DNA from: Leucobacter exalbidus
GTDB lineage: Bacteria > Actinomycetota > Actinomycetes > Actinomycetales > Microbacteriaceae
Assembly (NCBI RefSeq): GCF_017834145.1
Contig: NZ_JAFIDA010000001.1
Location: 1,798,001 to 1,862,000 of the forward strand
Direction: 5' to 3'
Length of the DNA stretch: 64,000 nucleotides
Part shown: positions 45,286 through 54,208 of the stretch, piece after piece
Position numbering within the stretch: position 1 is the first letter of the stretch
How the letters are laid out: each line of letters opens with the position of its first letter
The notes under the pieces: model-generated
Told to the model about the DNA's origin: nothing
The model's input: the letters and a program-made list of their open reading frames with translations, nothing else
Database searches by the model: none
Made by a program: the position numbers and the translations under genes

Positions 45286-45945
45286 ATGACCGATGTACCC
45301 GCATCGACAGCGCCCAGCGCCCGCCGCCAGGCCACCCGCGAGCGCCTGCTTGAGGCCGCCTCTGAGGTATTTGTCGAAGACGGGTTTCAGGGCGCCGCCG
45401 TCGAGGCCATCTGCCAGCGCGCCGGGTTTACCCGCGGCGCCTTCTACTCCAATTTTTCGAGCAAGGAAGAGCTCTTCCTGGCACTGCTCGAGCGCGAGTT
45501 TGCGCGCCGCGCCGCGAACCTCGAGGCTAAAACGGCAGCCCTCTCCCCCGCGCTTCGGGGCCACGAGGGCATCATTGATCCGGCGCAGGCCGCCGAATAC
45601 ATCACCGCGTATCTGGCGCCCGATGGCGACGCCGCCACCTGGTACGTCTTAGAGACCGAGTTCGCGCTGCTCGCGATGCGCGACCCCGCCAACTCCCCCG
45701 GATACTCCGCGCTCATCGCCCGCTCACACGCGAGCATGGCGGGCCTCGTGGTCGCTGCGATTTCGGCGGCCGGGCGCCGCTTCACGCTGCCCGCCGAACA
45801 CGCCATCGCGATCTTGGCGGGAGAGTACGAGCGCGCGCTGCGCATCACGGTGCTCGAGGGCGACGGCGCCTCGGGCGGCCTCAAACACGTTCCCGCGCTC
45901 ATCAGCGAGCTGCTGTTCGCCATCACGGAGCCCACCCGCGGCTGA
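45286..45945 (+). CDS. TetR-family repressor of the MMPL operon
   Basis: This 219-aa regulator has an N-terminal HTH: RRQATRERLLEAASEVFVED, GFQGAAVEAICQRAGFTRGA, then FYSNFSSKEELFL. The ligand domain is alpha-helical. AAAGGTGGG precedes ATG 45286; the frame upstream (to 44644) is antisense to the MMPL gene. Its divergent position and the two GATACAC palindromes between the genes make it the likely repressor of both itself and the MMPL-YhgE operon. Confidence 0.9.
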   Translation: MTDVPASTAPSARRQATRERLLEAASEVFVEDGFQGAAVEAICQRAGFTRGAFYSNFSSKEELFLALLEREFARRAANLEAKTAALSPALRGHEGIIDPAQAAEYITAYLAPDGDAATWYVLETEFALLAMRDPANSPGYSALIARSHASMAGLVVAAISAAGRRFTLPAEHAIAILAGEYERALRITVLEGDGASGGLKHVPALISELLFAITEPTRG

Positions 45946-45983
45946 CGGTCGCCGCGGATCAGCCCAGCTCAACTCAACTCCGC

Positions 45984-46652
45984 TCAACTCAGCAGCGTCG
46001 ACCCCAGTCGCGCCGCTTCAGTCGATGCGGCCGCAAATGCCGCCGCGGCTTCCTCGGCACCCAGTTCAGGGATCATCCCGGCAAGCGTGCGGCTCGTGCC
46101 CACCACGTGCACATCCATCCCAAACACCGTGCCGAGCAGGTGACTCAGCGGCGCCGTCACGAAGTCTTCAATGCCGGGTTCGAGCGGACCGCCCTGCGCC
46201 GTGATGATCACGACGGGCTTTCCGCGCAGCGGAGCGGCGGGAGCATCGGGTCCACCAAACGGCGCCGTCACGCCCGGCACGTGCACCAGGTCTACCCATG
46301 CCTTCAGCGTCGACGCCATGTTGTAGTTGTACATCGGTGCGCCGATCACCACGACGTCGGCCGTGATCAGCTCGGCGATCAACGCGTCTTGCAGCCCAGC
46401 AGTCGCCGCGTCGAGCTCGGCACCCCCGTCGGCTAACGTGCCGCCAGCTTCGGCGGCCGCGCCCCGCAGGTGAGGCGGCCAGTGCTGCGCCCGCTGCGAA
46501 AGGTGCGGCGGCTGATCGGCGTGCAGGTCGCGCGTCACGACGTCAAACGAGTCACCGCGGGCCGCCCACGAGCGCGCCAGGTCAGCTGTGAGCTGGCGGG
46601 TGCGCGACTCGGCATCTGCGAGCGCCGAATCGATCTGCAACAGTACGGGCAT
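45984..46652 (-). CDS. azoR: FMN-dependent NADH-azoreductase
   Basis: This 222-aa flavodoxin-fold enzyme has the FMN-binding motif APMYNYNMASTLKAWVDLV and the segment VVIITAQGG. The N-terminus MPVLLQIDSALADAESRT is slightly unlike the usual LxIxxSP start. AzoR reduces quinones and azo compounds with NADH. AAGGAGCTC precedes the ATG. It converges with the TetR gene, with 38 bases between the stops that contain short CTCAACT repeats. Confidence 0.88.
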   Translation of the reverse strand: MPVLLQIDSALADAESRTRQLTADLARSWAARGDSFDVVTRDLHADQPPHLSQRAQHWPPHLRGAAAEAGGTLADGGAELDAATAGLQDALIAELITADVVVIGAPMYNYNMASTLKAWVDLVHVPGVTAPFGGPDAPAAPLRGKPVVIITAQGGPLEPGIEDFVTAPLSHLLGTVFGMDVHVVGTSRTLAGMIPELGAEEAAAAFAAASTEAARLGSTLLS

Positions 46653-46727
46653 GAATGAGCTCCTTTACTCGATGCCGGGCGCCAACACGAGAAGTTGAAT
46701 CGAGAGGACGATCTCACCCGGCACGCC

Positions 46728-46733
46728 TAGAAT
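46728..46733 (+). promoter_or_regulatory. -10 hexamer TAGAAT, leaderless start of dcd
   Basis: TAGAAT ends 7 bases before GTG 46741, which aligns with the usual Dcd N-terminus. Confidence 0.6.
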
Positions 46734-46740
46734 AGTGGTT

Positions 46741-47346
46741 GTGCTGCTTTCAGACCGCGATATTCAGGCCGAACTCGCTTCAGGGCGAATCGGACTCACC
46801 CCGAGCGAACCCGAGATGGTTCAGCCCTCGAGCGTCGATGTGCGCCTCGACCGCTTCTTTCGACTCTTCGATAACCACAAGTACGCGGTCATCGACCCGT
46901 CGGTTGATCAGCCCGAGCTGACCCGTCACATCGAGGTCGATCCCGAAGAGGGGTTCATTTTGCACCCCGGCGAGTTCGTGCTCGGTTCGACGTACGAGCA
47001 GGTGAGCCTGCCCGACGACATCGCGGCGCGCCTCGAGGGCAAGAGCTCGCTCGGCCGACTGGGCCTACTGACCCACTCCACCGCGGGCTTCATTGATCCC
47101 GGGTTCACCGGTCACGTCACGCTCGAACTGTCGAACGTGGCGACCCTGCCGATTCGCCTGTGGCCCGGCATGAAAATCGGCCAGCTGTGCTTCTTCCAGC
47201 TGTCGTCGCCCTCTGAACGCCCATACGGCTCGGGCGCGACCTTCTCGCGCTACCTCGGCCAGCGCGGCCCCACGGCCTCGCGCTCGCACCTCAACTTCCA
47301 CCGCGCTGACGTCACCGCGAGCGACGCTGGCGCCCCCGAGGCGTAA
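46741..47346 (+). CDS. dcd: dCTP deaminase, dUMP-forming (Dcd-Dut type)
   Basis: This 201-aa enzyme has the nucleotide motif [20 protein letters not shown] and [15 protein letters not shown], followed by [12 protein letters not shown]. These match the bifunctional actinobacterial form, which converts dCTP directly to dUMP. GTG 46741 gives the normal N-terminus MLLSDRDI; the upstream GTG at 46735 would add two residues. It supplies dUMP for thymidylate synthesis and shares the dNTP theme with nrdHIEF in this window. Confidence 0.93.
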   Translation: MLLSDRDIQAELASGRIGLTPSEPEMVQPSSVDVRLDRFFRLFDNHKYAVIDPSVDQPELTRHIEVDPEEGFILHPGEFVLGSTYEQVSLPDDIAARLEGKSSLGRLGLLTHSTAGFIDPGFTGHVTLELSNVATLPIRLWPGMKIGQLCFFQLSSPSERPYGSGATFSRYLGQRGPTASRSHLNFHRADVTASDAGAPEA

Positions 47347-47397
47347 CCCGCTGCCCGCGCACGCCGCTCATGCTGCGCGGCATCGCGGCAATAAAAT

Positions 47398-47441
47398 AAG
47401 CTCCGGATCAGGCATTCAACCCGATCCGGAGCTTCATTTTT
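47398..47441. terminator. Terminator between dcd and the CtaG/CopD gene
   Basis: AAGCTCCGGATC (47398-47409) pairs perfectly with GATCCGGAGCTT (47423-47434), followed by CATTTTT on the plus strand. On the minus strand ATTTTATT follows, so it can serve both convergent genes. Confidence 0.85.
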
Positions 47442-47447
47442 GCCCGC

Positions 47448-49439
47448 TTACCGCGTGACCTTTGAGTCGCGCGAGGCCTGCTTCGCGAGCATCTCGTTGT
47501 AGGCATTCAGCTCGGCGTCGCCCGAGCGGTCGGCCGCACGATCACTGCGCTTCTGCTCCTTCTTGTCGCTGCGCGCCCACTGCACCGCGACGATGAGGGC
47601 GAGCGCGAGGGTCGGCAATTCGCCGATGCCCCAGGCGATGCCGCCGCCCGCCTCTTGGTCGTCGAGCGGGGTCGCCCCCCAGGTGCGGCCCATCGCGCCG
47701 AACCAGTCGGCGAGCATCAGCCCGTTGCCCGTCATGATCGTGACGCCGAAGAACGCGTGCGAGGCCATCGTGGCGAACAGGGTCACGATGCGCAGCGCGA
47801 ACGGGAACCGGTACGGCACCGGATCGATACCGATCATCGACAGCGCGAACAGGTAGCCTGAGATCAAGAAGTGGATGATCATCCACTGGTGACCCAGGTG
47901 CTCTGACATCGCCCACCTGAAGATGGGGGTGAAGTAGAACACCCACAGCGAGCCGGCGAACACGACCGCCGCGACCGCGGGGTGCGTGACGACCTTCGAG
48001 TAGGGCGAGTGTACCGCCCACATGATCCATTCGCGGCCGCCCCACGACCCGTCGTCGCGTTTGTGCGTGGCACGCAGCGCGAGCGTGACGGGCGCGCCCA
48101 ACACGAGCACCAACGGAATCAGCATCGTCAGCATCATGTGGCCGAGCATGTGCACGCTAAACAGGTACTGTTCGTACGCGTTGAACGGGCCGTTCGTGGT
48201 GTAGAACAGCAGCGCGATACCGATCACCCAGGCGATCAATCGGCCCACGGGCCACTTGTCGCCGCGGCGCGCGAGCCTGATCGCGGCCGCGAGATACAGG
48301 CCGAGTGCGAACGCGCACACGAGCGCCCACGCGAGGTCGAACTTCCACTCGGTGAGGTAGCTCAGCGGGGTGAGCTCGGGCGGCAGCGGGTCACCGGTGA
48401 GCCATTCGGCTGGGCTGATGCCATCGCCCTGGTCACGGGCGGGCTCGAGCGCGACGGGGGTCGCGGTGCGGCCGAGGGCGCCGGCGATGCCGCTCGCGAC
48501 GCCCATCACGGCGAGCTCGGCGAGCACGAACCACGTGAACATGCGGCCGCCCTTCGCCTCGGCGCCGATGCGGGCGATGACGCGTGTGCGCTGCAGCGCA
48601 CCGAAGAGGCCGAGCACGACGAGCGCGCCGGTCTTCCACAGCACCAGCTGCCCGTACCCGGTGTTCACAAGCGCGTCCCACGTGCCGATGCGCAGCCACG
48701 CGCTCACGATGCCCGAGGCGGCCACACCGATGAAGGCGAGCAGCGCGAGCGACGAGTAGCGCGCGGTGATCACGGCGAGCCGCGGGCGGTCGACCGTGCG
48801 CGCGATGAACGCGAGCGTGATCAGGCCGCCCAGCCACACAGCGGCACCCACGAGGTGCACGAGCAGTGAGTTCACGGCCTGGCTGTGGCCTGAGGCCCCG
48901 GCTGCGTGGCCCTGCTGCGCGAGCGGCAGGGTGGTGAGCAGCGCCGCGACCAGCACGATCAGGGTGGCTCTGCGGCCCCTAATAGCGAAGGCCAGCACCG
49001 TCGTCACCGCGGCGAGCAGCAGCTCGTACATCCACAGCTGCCCCAGCTCAATCTCGGTGACGAACTGGGCGAGACCGGCCCCAAACATGGGGTCGCCCGA
49101 GAACGGCAGCCCCGATACGTCAACGTAGGTGAAGATGATCGTCGCCCCCACCGCCACCGTGAGCACGGCGGCCGCGGCTGCGGCGAGATCCATCGCGGCC
49201 CGGGTCTCGGCTTTCTCGCTGGCGAGCGCCCACACCGACATCAGCACCGAGCCGATCAGCACGGCGATCGACACGTTCACGAGGGTGCGCGAAATCGGCA
49301 GGCCGTAGCGCACCACGGCGCCCGGATCAGCGAGGGCGCGGGGTGCGGCTGCTTCGCCAATATGCAGACCCAACAGCAAAAATGCGAGAGTCGCGGCGAG
49401 CAAAATGGCGGGAGCTAATACGCGCAGGTAACGGGGCAC
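47448..49439 (-). CDS. Cytochrome c oxidase assembly/copper transport fusion, CopD-CtaG
   Basis: This 663-aa protein has about 14 helices. The first half (to residue about 330) is a CopD domain, with AQQGHAAGASGHSQAVNSLL and VHLVGAAVWLGGL, the usual histidines for copper. The second half is a caa3_CtaG domain with FSVHMLGHMMLTMLIPLVLV and LGHQWMIIHFLISGYLF. It likely delivers copper to cytochrome oxidase. The GTG start at 49439 lies 6 bases after TAGGCT. Actinobacteria commonly carry this fusion. Confidence 0.9.
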   Translation of the reverse strand: MPRYLRVLAPAILLAATLAFLLLGLHIGEAAAPRALADPGAVVRYGLPISRTLVNVSIAVLIGSVLMSVWALASEKAETRAAMDLAAAAAAVLTVAVGATIIFTYVDVSGLPFSGDPMFGAGLAQFVTEIELGQLWMYELLLAAVTTVLAFAIRGRRATLIVLVAALLTTLPLAQQGHAAGASGHSQAVNSLLVHLVGAAVWLGGLITLAFIARTVDRPRLAVITARYSSLALLAFIGVAASGIVSAWLRIGTWDALVNTGYGQLVLWKTGALVVLGLFGALQRTRVIARIGAEAKGGRMFTWFVLAELAVMGVASGIAGALGRTATPVALEPARDQGDGISPAEWLTGDPLPPELTPLSYLTEWKFDLAWALVCAFALGLYLAAAIRLARRGDKWPVGRLIAWVIGIALLFYTTNGPFNAYEQYLFSVHMLGHMMLTMLIPLVLVLGAPVTLALRATHKRDDGSWGGREWIMWAVHSPYSKVVTHPAVAAVVFAGSLWVFYFTPIFRWAMSEHLGHQWMIIHFLISGYLFALSMIGIDPVPYRFPFALRIVTLFATMASHAFFGVTIMTGNGLMLADWFGAMGRTWGATPLDDQEAGGGIAWGIGELPTLALALIVAVQWARSDKKEQKRSDRAADRSGDAELNAYNEMLAKQASRDSKVTR

Positions 49440-49445
49440 CCCGCA

Positions 49446-49451
49446 AGCCTA
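49446..49451 (-). promoter_or_regulatory. -10 hexamer TAGGCT, leaderless start
   Basis: TAGGCT on the minus strand ends 6 bases before the GTG at 49439. Confidence 0.5.
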
Positions 49452-49495
49452 CGCGGTGCGGCTGAGCCGAAACGGGGTGCGGTACCGCGCACCCG

Positions 49496-50512
49496 TCACC
49501 AGCGGTTGTGCACCTCTTCTGCCCAGCCCTCGATGCCCGCGAACTCGATGCGTTCGCCAGCTGCCGTGGTGAAGGTGCCCGACCATTCGCCGAAGCACTG
49601 ATCGGTGCGGCCCGAGAGCACCACGAAGTTGGTGCGCGAGCGTTTGTTGTAGTTCGGGGTGAAGGTGGCGTCGAGGCCGCCGCCCGTAATGCGCCAGGGC
49701 GTACGCCAGTTCTCGATGTCGTACTGCCAGCTGGTTTCGCCGTGGATCTTGTGCATGATGCCGTCCACAAAGAACGCGTTTTCTGACACCGAGGTGCTCG
49801 CCGTCCATTCGGCTCCCACCTGCACACCGATGACGCGGCCGTGCGAACGGCCCGATCCGGCGCCCCAGTTCCACTGGATGTCGTAGGGCCAGCGGCCGCG
49901 CCCGTGATCGAGCACCGCCCATGATTCGCCAGCCGGCACCGCGATCTCGACGCCGTCGAGCCGCAGGGTGCCCGATGCGGGCCGCGCCACGTCCTTCACT
50001 GTGTACTGGAATCGGTTCTGCGACCACGGCACCACGAGCGCCAACCGCTCGTGGCCCGCGGGCAGCTCGGCGACGATGTCAAATGAGGCGCCCCCGATCT
50101 CGGCGCGCAGCCGAGTGCCGCCGGGCACCTCATCAATGTCGATCGCGAGGCCGCGATCGCGCGCCGATGAGGAGCCCTGCTCGAGCCTGGGGGCCAGGGT
50201 GGCGCCCCGCGCCGGAATCAGCGTGGAGCCCTTGTGCCATTCGCGGCCGGTCGACCGGTCGAGCACCCACACCTCGTGCACGCACGCGTAGTCAATCGAT
50301 GACACCGTGAGCGCGATGATGTGGGTGGGCGTCATCACGTTCCAGTATTCCCAGCGCTTATTGCGCCCGCGGCCGCCGCCCAGCGACGCCGTGTCAATAA
50401 TGGGCTGTGTTGCCCACCCGATCGCGGCCGGGTTCAACCGGTTGCCCTTCCCCACGAGCGGGGCGGGGCCCTCGATCTTGGGTTCGTACAGCGCGTGTGC
50501 CTGCGTACTCAT
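49496..50512 (-). CDS. DUF2804 family protein
   Basis: This 338-aa protein has the DUF2804 pattern: NKRWEYWNVMTPTHIIALTV, a WVLDRSTGREW stretch, DHGRGRWPYDIQWNWGAGSG and the C-terminal NLYVLSG-like NFVVLSGRTDQCFGEWSGTF. It is probably a two-domain beta structure. No catalytic role is established. ATG 50512 is preceded by GGAG about 10 bases upstream; the longer frame to 50665 has no better site. Confidence 0.85.
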   Translation of the reverse strand: MSTQAHALYEPKIEGPAPLVGKGNRLNPAAIGWATQPIIDTASLGGGRGRNKRWEYWNVMTPTHIIALTVSSIDYACVHEVWVLDRSTGREWHKGSTLIPARGATLAPRLEQGSSSARDRGLAIDIDEVPGGTRLRAEIGGASFDIVAELPAGHERLALVVPWSQNRFQYTVKDVARPASGTLRLDGVEIAVPAGESWAVLDHGRGRWPYDIQWNWGAGSGRSHGRVIGVQVGAEWTASTSVSENAFFVDGIMHKIHGETSWQYDIENWRTPWRITGGGLDATFTPNYNKRSRTNFVVLSGRTDQCFGEWSGTFTTAAGERIEFAGIEGWAEEVHNRW

Positions 50513-50695
50513 CTCTCGATATCTCCGTTGCGTGTCGATTGATCGGGGCGGCGATCCTGCGCCGGATCGCGCGAGGTTCATCAGCCAGCCAGCAGCGCAG
50601 CCAGACCGCGTGTGCCAACCCCGGGTAGTGCGTCGAGTGTATCGAGCGCAACCAACACGACGCACACCCGTTGGAGATCTCCCCCAGACAGCACA

Positions 50696-50724
50696 AAACC
50701 CCCGGCTCTACGAGCCAGGGGTTT
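50696..50724 (-). terminator. Terminator of the HU gene
   Basis: AAACCCCTGGCTC (50724-50712) pairs with GAGCCGGGGGTTT (50708-50696) around a three-base loop, followed by TGTG. It lies 15 bases after the HU stop. Confidence 0.8.
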
Positions 50725-50738
50725 CGTTCAACGTGAAG

Positions 50739-51017
50739 TTACTTCACAGCAGCCTTGAGCTTCGAACCAACCGAAACCTTTACGCGCTTGCCAGCAGCGA
50801 TCTCGATGGTCTCACCGGTGCGGGGGTTGCGGCCGGTGCGAGCAGCAGTGGTTGCCGTCTCGAACGAAAGCCAGCCGGGGATCGAAACCTTCTCGCCAGC
50901 GGCAACGGTCTCAGAAACGGCGGTGAAGAAACCGTCGATCACGCTGGAAACCGCGGCCTGGCTCTGGCCAGTCTCAGCGGCGATCTTGGCAACGAGCTCG
51001 GTCTTGTTGAGTGCCAT
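50739..51017 (-). CDS. DNA-binding protein HU
   Basis: This 92-aa HU protein has the N-terminal helices MALNKTELVAKIAAETGQSQ and the beta-arm with RTGRNPRTGETIEI, including the Asn-Pro pair that intercalates in DNA. It lacks the lysine/alanine-rich tail of mycobacterial HupB, so it is the short form. GGAAGGAC precedes the ATG. It compacts DNA and assists replication and recombination. Confidence 0.95.
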   Translation of the reverse strand: MALNKTELVAKIAAETGQSQAAVSSVIDGFFTAVSETVAAGEKVSIPGWLSFETATTAARTGRNPRTGETIEIAAGKRVKVSVGSKLKAAVK

Positions 51018-51217
51018 GTTGTGTCCTTCCAGGGCGCTACCGCAAATATTGCGTGGCCCCTGATCTGGTTCAGGTATCCCACCACCGTGGCGGGTCCGAT
51101 CGGTTGATCGCTACGAATCTACCCTAATCTGGCGTAATGATGCGGATTTTCACGAAGATTCGCGGGGAACATCCTGAAAATACGCCACACGAGAACAGAT
51201 AGGCCCGTGAATCAAAA

Positions 51218-51252
51218 AATGGGCGCAGATCCCAAAGGATCTGCGCCCATTT
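51218..51252 (-). terminator. Terminator after rpsN
   Basis: AAATGGGCGCAGATCC and GGATCTGCGCCCATTT form a perfect stem with a four-base loop. On the minus strand it is followed by TTTTGATT. It closes the rpmB-rpmG-rpsN operon. Confidence 0.9.
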
Positions 51253-51264
51253 AAAAGCTCGTGC

Positions 51265-51570
51265 TTACCAGCTCGACTTGGTGATACCGGGCAGTTCGCC
51301 ACGGTGTGCCATGTCGCGGAAGCGAACACGTGAGATGCCGAACTTCGTCAGCACGCCACGGGGGCGGCCGTCGATTACGTCGCGGCTACGCACGCGTACC
51401 GGTGACGCGTTGCGGGGCAGCTTCTGCAGACCCACGCGTGCGGCTTCGCGGCTCTCGTCGGTCCCGTTGGGATCGATGAGTGCCTTCTTCAGCTCAAGGC
51501 GCTTCGCGGCGTAACGCTCCACGATGACCTGGCGCTGCTTGTTCTTAGCAATCATGCTCTTCTTAGCCAT
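51265..51570 (-). CDS. rpsN: 30S ribosomal protein S14, zinc-independent form
   Basis: This 101-aa S14 begins [14 protein letters not shown] and has [20 protein letters not shown] with [20 protein letters not shown]. It lacks the CxxC zinc-ribbon of the 61-residue form, so it is the longer cysteine-free type. In many actinobacteria this type sits with rpmB and rpmG, as here. It lies two bases after rpmG. Confidence 0.95.
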   Translation of the reverse strand: MAKKSMIAKNKQRQVIVERYAAKRLELKKALIDPNGTDESREAARVGLQKLPRNASPVRVRSRDVIDGRPRGVLTKFGISRVRFRDMAHRGELPGITKSSW

Positions 51571-51572
51571 GT

Positions 51573-51740
51573 TTAGCGCTCCTCTCGGAAATCTACGTGC
51601 TTGCGGACAACCGGATCGTACTTCTTGAGCACGAGGCGGTCGGGGGTGTTGCGACGGTTCTTGCGGGTCACGTAAGTGAACCCGGTACCGGCCGTCGAAC
51701 GGAGCTTGATAATCGGACGGACGTCCTTATCTTTAGCCAT
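51573..51740 (-). CDS. rpmG: 50S ribosomal protein L33
   Basis: The 55-aa product reads [20 protein letters not shown], then [20 protein letters not shown] and [15 protein letters not shown]. It has no cysteines, so it is the zinc-independent type. Its ATG overlaps the rpmB stop by one base (TAATG). It is too short for most automatic open-frame lists but is unmistakable. Confidence 0.97.
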   Translation of the reverse strand: MAKDKDVRPIIKLRSTAGTGFTYVTRKNRRNTPDRLVLKKYDPVVRKHVDFREER

Positions 51741-51976
51741 TAGAACTTCACCCCACGCTTCTGAAGGTCAGCCATAACCGACTCGATGCCACGAGCATCG
51801 ATCATCTTGATGCCCTTAACCGACAGGGTGAGAGTCACCTTGCGGCCGAGTGAGGGCACGAAGTAAGTCTTCTTCTGGATATTCGGATCGAACCGACGCT
51901 TCGTGCGACGGTGCGAGTGCGAAATGCTGTGACCGAAGCCGGGAACGGCGCCTGTCACCTGGCACACTGCTGCCAT
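51740..51976 (-). CDS. rpmB: 50S ribosomal protein L28
   Basis: This 78-aa L28 has [20 protein letters not shown], then [20 protein letters not shown], the family signature. ATG 51976 follows GAGAGGAAA; the longer frame to 52111 is not used. It heads the rpmB-rpmG-rpsN operon. I looked for a Zur-type AT-rich palindrome upstream, as some actinobacteria control such clusters by zinc, and saw none. Confidence 0.95.
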   Translation of the reverse strand: MAAVCQVTGAVPGFGHSISHSHRRTKRRFDPNIQKKTYFVPSLGRKVTLTLSVKGIKMIDARGIESVMADLQKRGVKF

Positions 51977-52191
51977 GATATTTCCTCTCATACCGTGAGA
52001 CCGGACGGCCTCACCCAAGATTTCTTGTCTGCCAGAGCGTACAGACCAAAACAATTTCGGCCTGCGTTTGATCGCTCCTGCGGTCTGCGCACTGGGACGG
52101 CGCACAGCCAAGGGTTAAGCTTAGGTGAGGATCGCAGTGGGCGCAAGTTTTTCTTGCGCCCACTTTTCACGGCTGGGCTGCGGCTCGCGAG

Positions 52192-53253
52192 CTACTCCCC
52201 CGCGGGCATTCTGATGACCGCGCGCCCGGTGAGCGTTCCCGCGCCGAACTGCGCGTACGCGTCTTCGAGCTGATCAAACGGAAACTCAACAATGGGGCTC
52301 TGCAACAGGCCGCGCTGAGCCAGCGAGATCACGCCGCGCAGCTCATTAACCGAGGAGCCTTGGTAGGTGAACACTTCGCCGTCGCGGGGCAGGTCGTGAA
52401 ACCAGCCCTGCTGGGAGGGCAGTGATCCGCCCGCGGCCCCAACTACACCGTACGAACCACCGCGGGCTGTCGCTTGCACACCGGCCGAGATGGTGGCGTC
52501 GACTCCCACAAAGTCGAGCACGACGTCGGCGCCGCGGCCGCCGGTGCGCTCCTTGATCGCCGCCACGGTGCCCTCATCGACCCCGTCAATGGCTTCGTCG
52601 GCGCCGAGCTTCAGGGCGAGTTCGCGGCGCTGCTCGTTGGGCTCGACCGCGATTACGTGGGCGCCGCTGAGCAGGTGCAAGAACTGCACGGCGTATCCGC
52701 CGAGGCCGCCCGTGCCGATCACGACGGCGGTGGTATCGGGGGTGAGCTTGTGCAGCACGCGATTGACGCCGTGGTAGGCGGTGGCGCCCGCGTCGGCGAG
52801 CGGCGCCGCGATCACGGGGTCGAGGTCGCCGATCGACACCAGCTGGCGCGGCGAGGTCACGATGACGTACTCGGCAAGCCCGCCGTCGTCGCCGTAGCCG
52901 CGACCGCTCGTGACGACGCAGTTCTGGTCTTTGCCGCGCAGGCAGTACCAGCAGCTTCCGCACGGGTTTGCGGCTGAGGCCACGACTGCGTCGCCGATTT
53001 CGACGCCAGTGGCGCCGGCGCCGAGGGCGGCCACGGTGCCCGAGATTTCGTGGCCGAGAGTGAAGGGCACCTTCCAGTTCAGCTGCGATGCGAAGTCGGC
53101 CGGGTAGCTCGGCAGCGCAATATCGGTGTGGCACAGCCCCACCGCAGATACCTTCAGCAGCACCTGACCGGGCCCGGGCGTGGGCACCGGCACCTGGTTA
53201 AATACTGGGGCGCTCTGCCACCCTGGAATCTGAAATGCGCGCATCTCGGCCAT
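52192..53253 (-). CDS. Zinc-dependent alcohol dehydrogenase (MDR)
   Basis: This 353-aa enzyme has catalytic-zinc ligands in VGLCHTDIALP and FTLGHEISG, and the four structural-zinc cysteines in NPCGSCWYCLRGKDQNC. The NAD-binding motif is VVIGTGGLGGYAVQFL. The substrate is not clear; similar enzymes act on primary alcohols or cyclohexanol-type compounds. The start may be ATG 53253 or the ATG three codons later; GAGGGAGAAC favours the first. Confidence 0.9.
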   Translation of the reverse strand: MAEMRAFQIPGWQSAPVFNQVPVPTPGPGQVLLKVSAVGLCHTDIALPSYPADFASQLNWKVPFTLGHEISGTVAALGAGATGVEIGDAVVASAANPCGSCWYCLRGKDQNCVVTSGRGYGDDGGLAEYVIVTSPRQLVSIGDLDPVIAAPLADAGATAYHGVNRVLHKLTPDTTAVVIGTGGLGGYAVQFLHLLSGAHVIAVEPNEQRRELALKLGADEAIDGVDEGTVAAIKERTGGRGADVVLDFVGVDATISAGVQATARGGSYGVVGAAGGSLPSQQGWFHDLPRDGEVFTYQGSSVNELRGVISLAQRGLLQSPIVEFPFDQLEDAYAQFGAGTLTGRAVIRMPAGE

Positions 53254-53444
53254 ATTGTTCTCCCTCGAACGACCGCCGCGGAGCTTCCGCGGCTCGACTT
53301 CAGGCTATCGAGGCGGCCGCTCCCGAGTAAATACGCGCGCGCCAATCTGCTGCGGCGCTGGCTGGCTGGGCGCACTGCTGCTCCGGATCACGCGGTGCCC
53401 GACCACCCTCGACCCACGCGCTGGTCGCAGGTAACCAGCTGCGA

Positions 53445-54008
53445 CTATACGGAGAGCGGTGGCGTTACCACGATCATTGCTGAAGCGCTCTCGTCGGTCC
53501 GATTATTCATACGGTGCGGCGAGGACGATCGAAACTGAAGCACATCACCCTCCGAGATCTGGTGCTCATCCGAACCAATCGTCACGCTCAGCCGGCCATG
53601 TGTACACATAAGAAACTCATCAGCGTCCCCGTAGACGTAATTCGCTTCACCCGATGACTGGCCAGGCTGCAGAGTTATCGAGTAGATCTCCACATTTGGA
53701 TGAGCCGGCGGTGAAAGAAGCCGCTTCGAGTATCCCTCGGTGAGCCCCAGCTCTGGCAGATCACGAGCCCGCAAAAGTACGGTGTCGCTGTGATCAGTAT
53801 CGAAAAGCTGAGTGAATCGAATACCCAAAGCACTCGCGAGGCGCCTGGCCGTGGCCACGGTCGCCCCCGTCTTGCCTCGCTCAAGCTGACTTAAAAACCC
53901 TGGAGTAACTCCTGCACGTTCAGCAAGCTGTTGCTGATTCATATGCCGCAGTTTGCGAAGTTGGCGCACCCTTGCGCCAAGCTCGTTCTCGTTGTGCTCG
54001 GCCTGCAT
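53445..54008 (-). CDS. XRE-cupin transcriptional regulator
   Basis: This 187-aa protein joins an N-terminal XRE helix-turn-helix (LRKLRHMNQQQLAERAGVTP, then GFLSQLERGKTG) to a C-terminal cupin domain (ITLQPGQSSGEANYVYGDAD, then EFLMCTHGRLSVTIGSDEH). Such regulators usually sense small amines or amino acids and control catabolic genes nearby. It diverges from a peptide transporter gene and an amine oxidase gene, the probable targets. The genes of this island are lower in GC than the surroundings. Confidence 0.9.
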   Translation of the reverse strand: MQAEHNENELGARVRQLRKLRHMNQQQLAERAGVTPGFLSQLERGKTGATVATARRLASALGIRFTQLFDTDHSDTVLLRARDLPELGLTEGYSKRLLSPPAHPNVEIYSITLQPGQSSGEANYVYGDADEFLMCTHGRLSVTIGSDEHQISEGDVLQFRSSSPHRMNNRTDESASAMIVVTPPLSV

Positions 54009-54070
54009 GTTGCCCCTCGCTCACATTAGATGATTAATTCGAACATACCCCACTAAACCTTTTCGTAGTT

Positions 54071-54092
54071 TCACTTACAAAAAATTAAGTGA
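54071..54092. promoter_or_regulatory. Operator-like inverted repeat TCACTTA-N8-TAAGTGA
   Basis: Perfect 7-base arms flank an AT-rich 8-base spacer. GATACT at 54091-54096 is a candidate -10 for the transporter gene, so the repeat would overlap the promoter. The XRE-cupin protein is the likely ligand. Confidence 0.6.
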
Positions 54093-54208
54093 TACTGTCG
54101 AAACGTCGTGAGCTCGCATTCGGATGCGCAGTAGCTCCGCACACCAAACAATGTAGTTAGGAACCAGGCCGAACACCGGAGTTCGAAGCCACGGAGAGGT
54201 AATGCAAA

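Noticed and set aside
51977-52190. Zur box before rpmB-rpmG-rpsN
   Set aside because: No AT-rich Zur-type palindrome was seen, so zinc control of this cluster is not supported.
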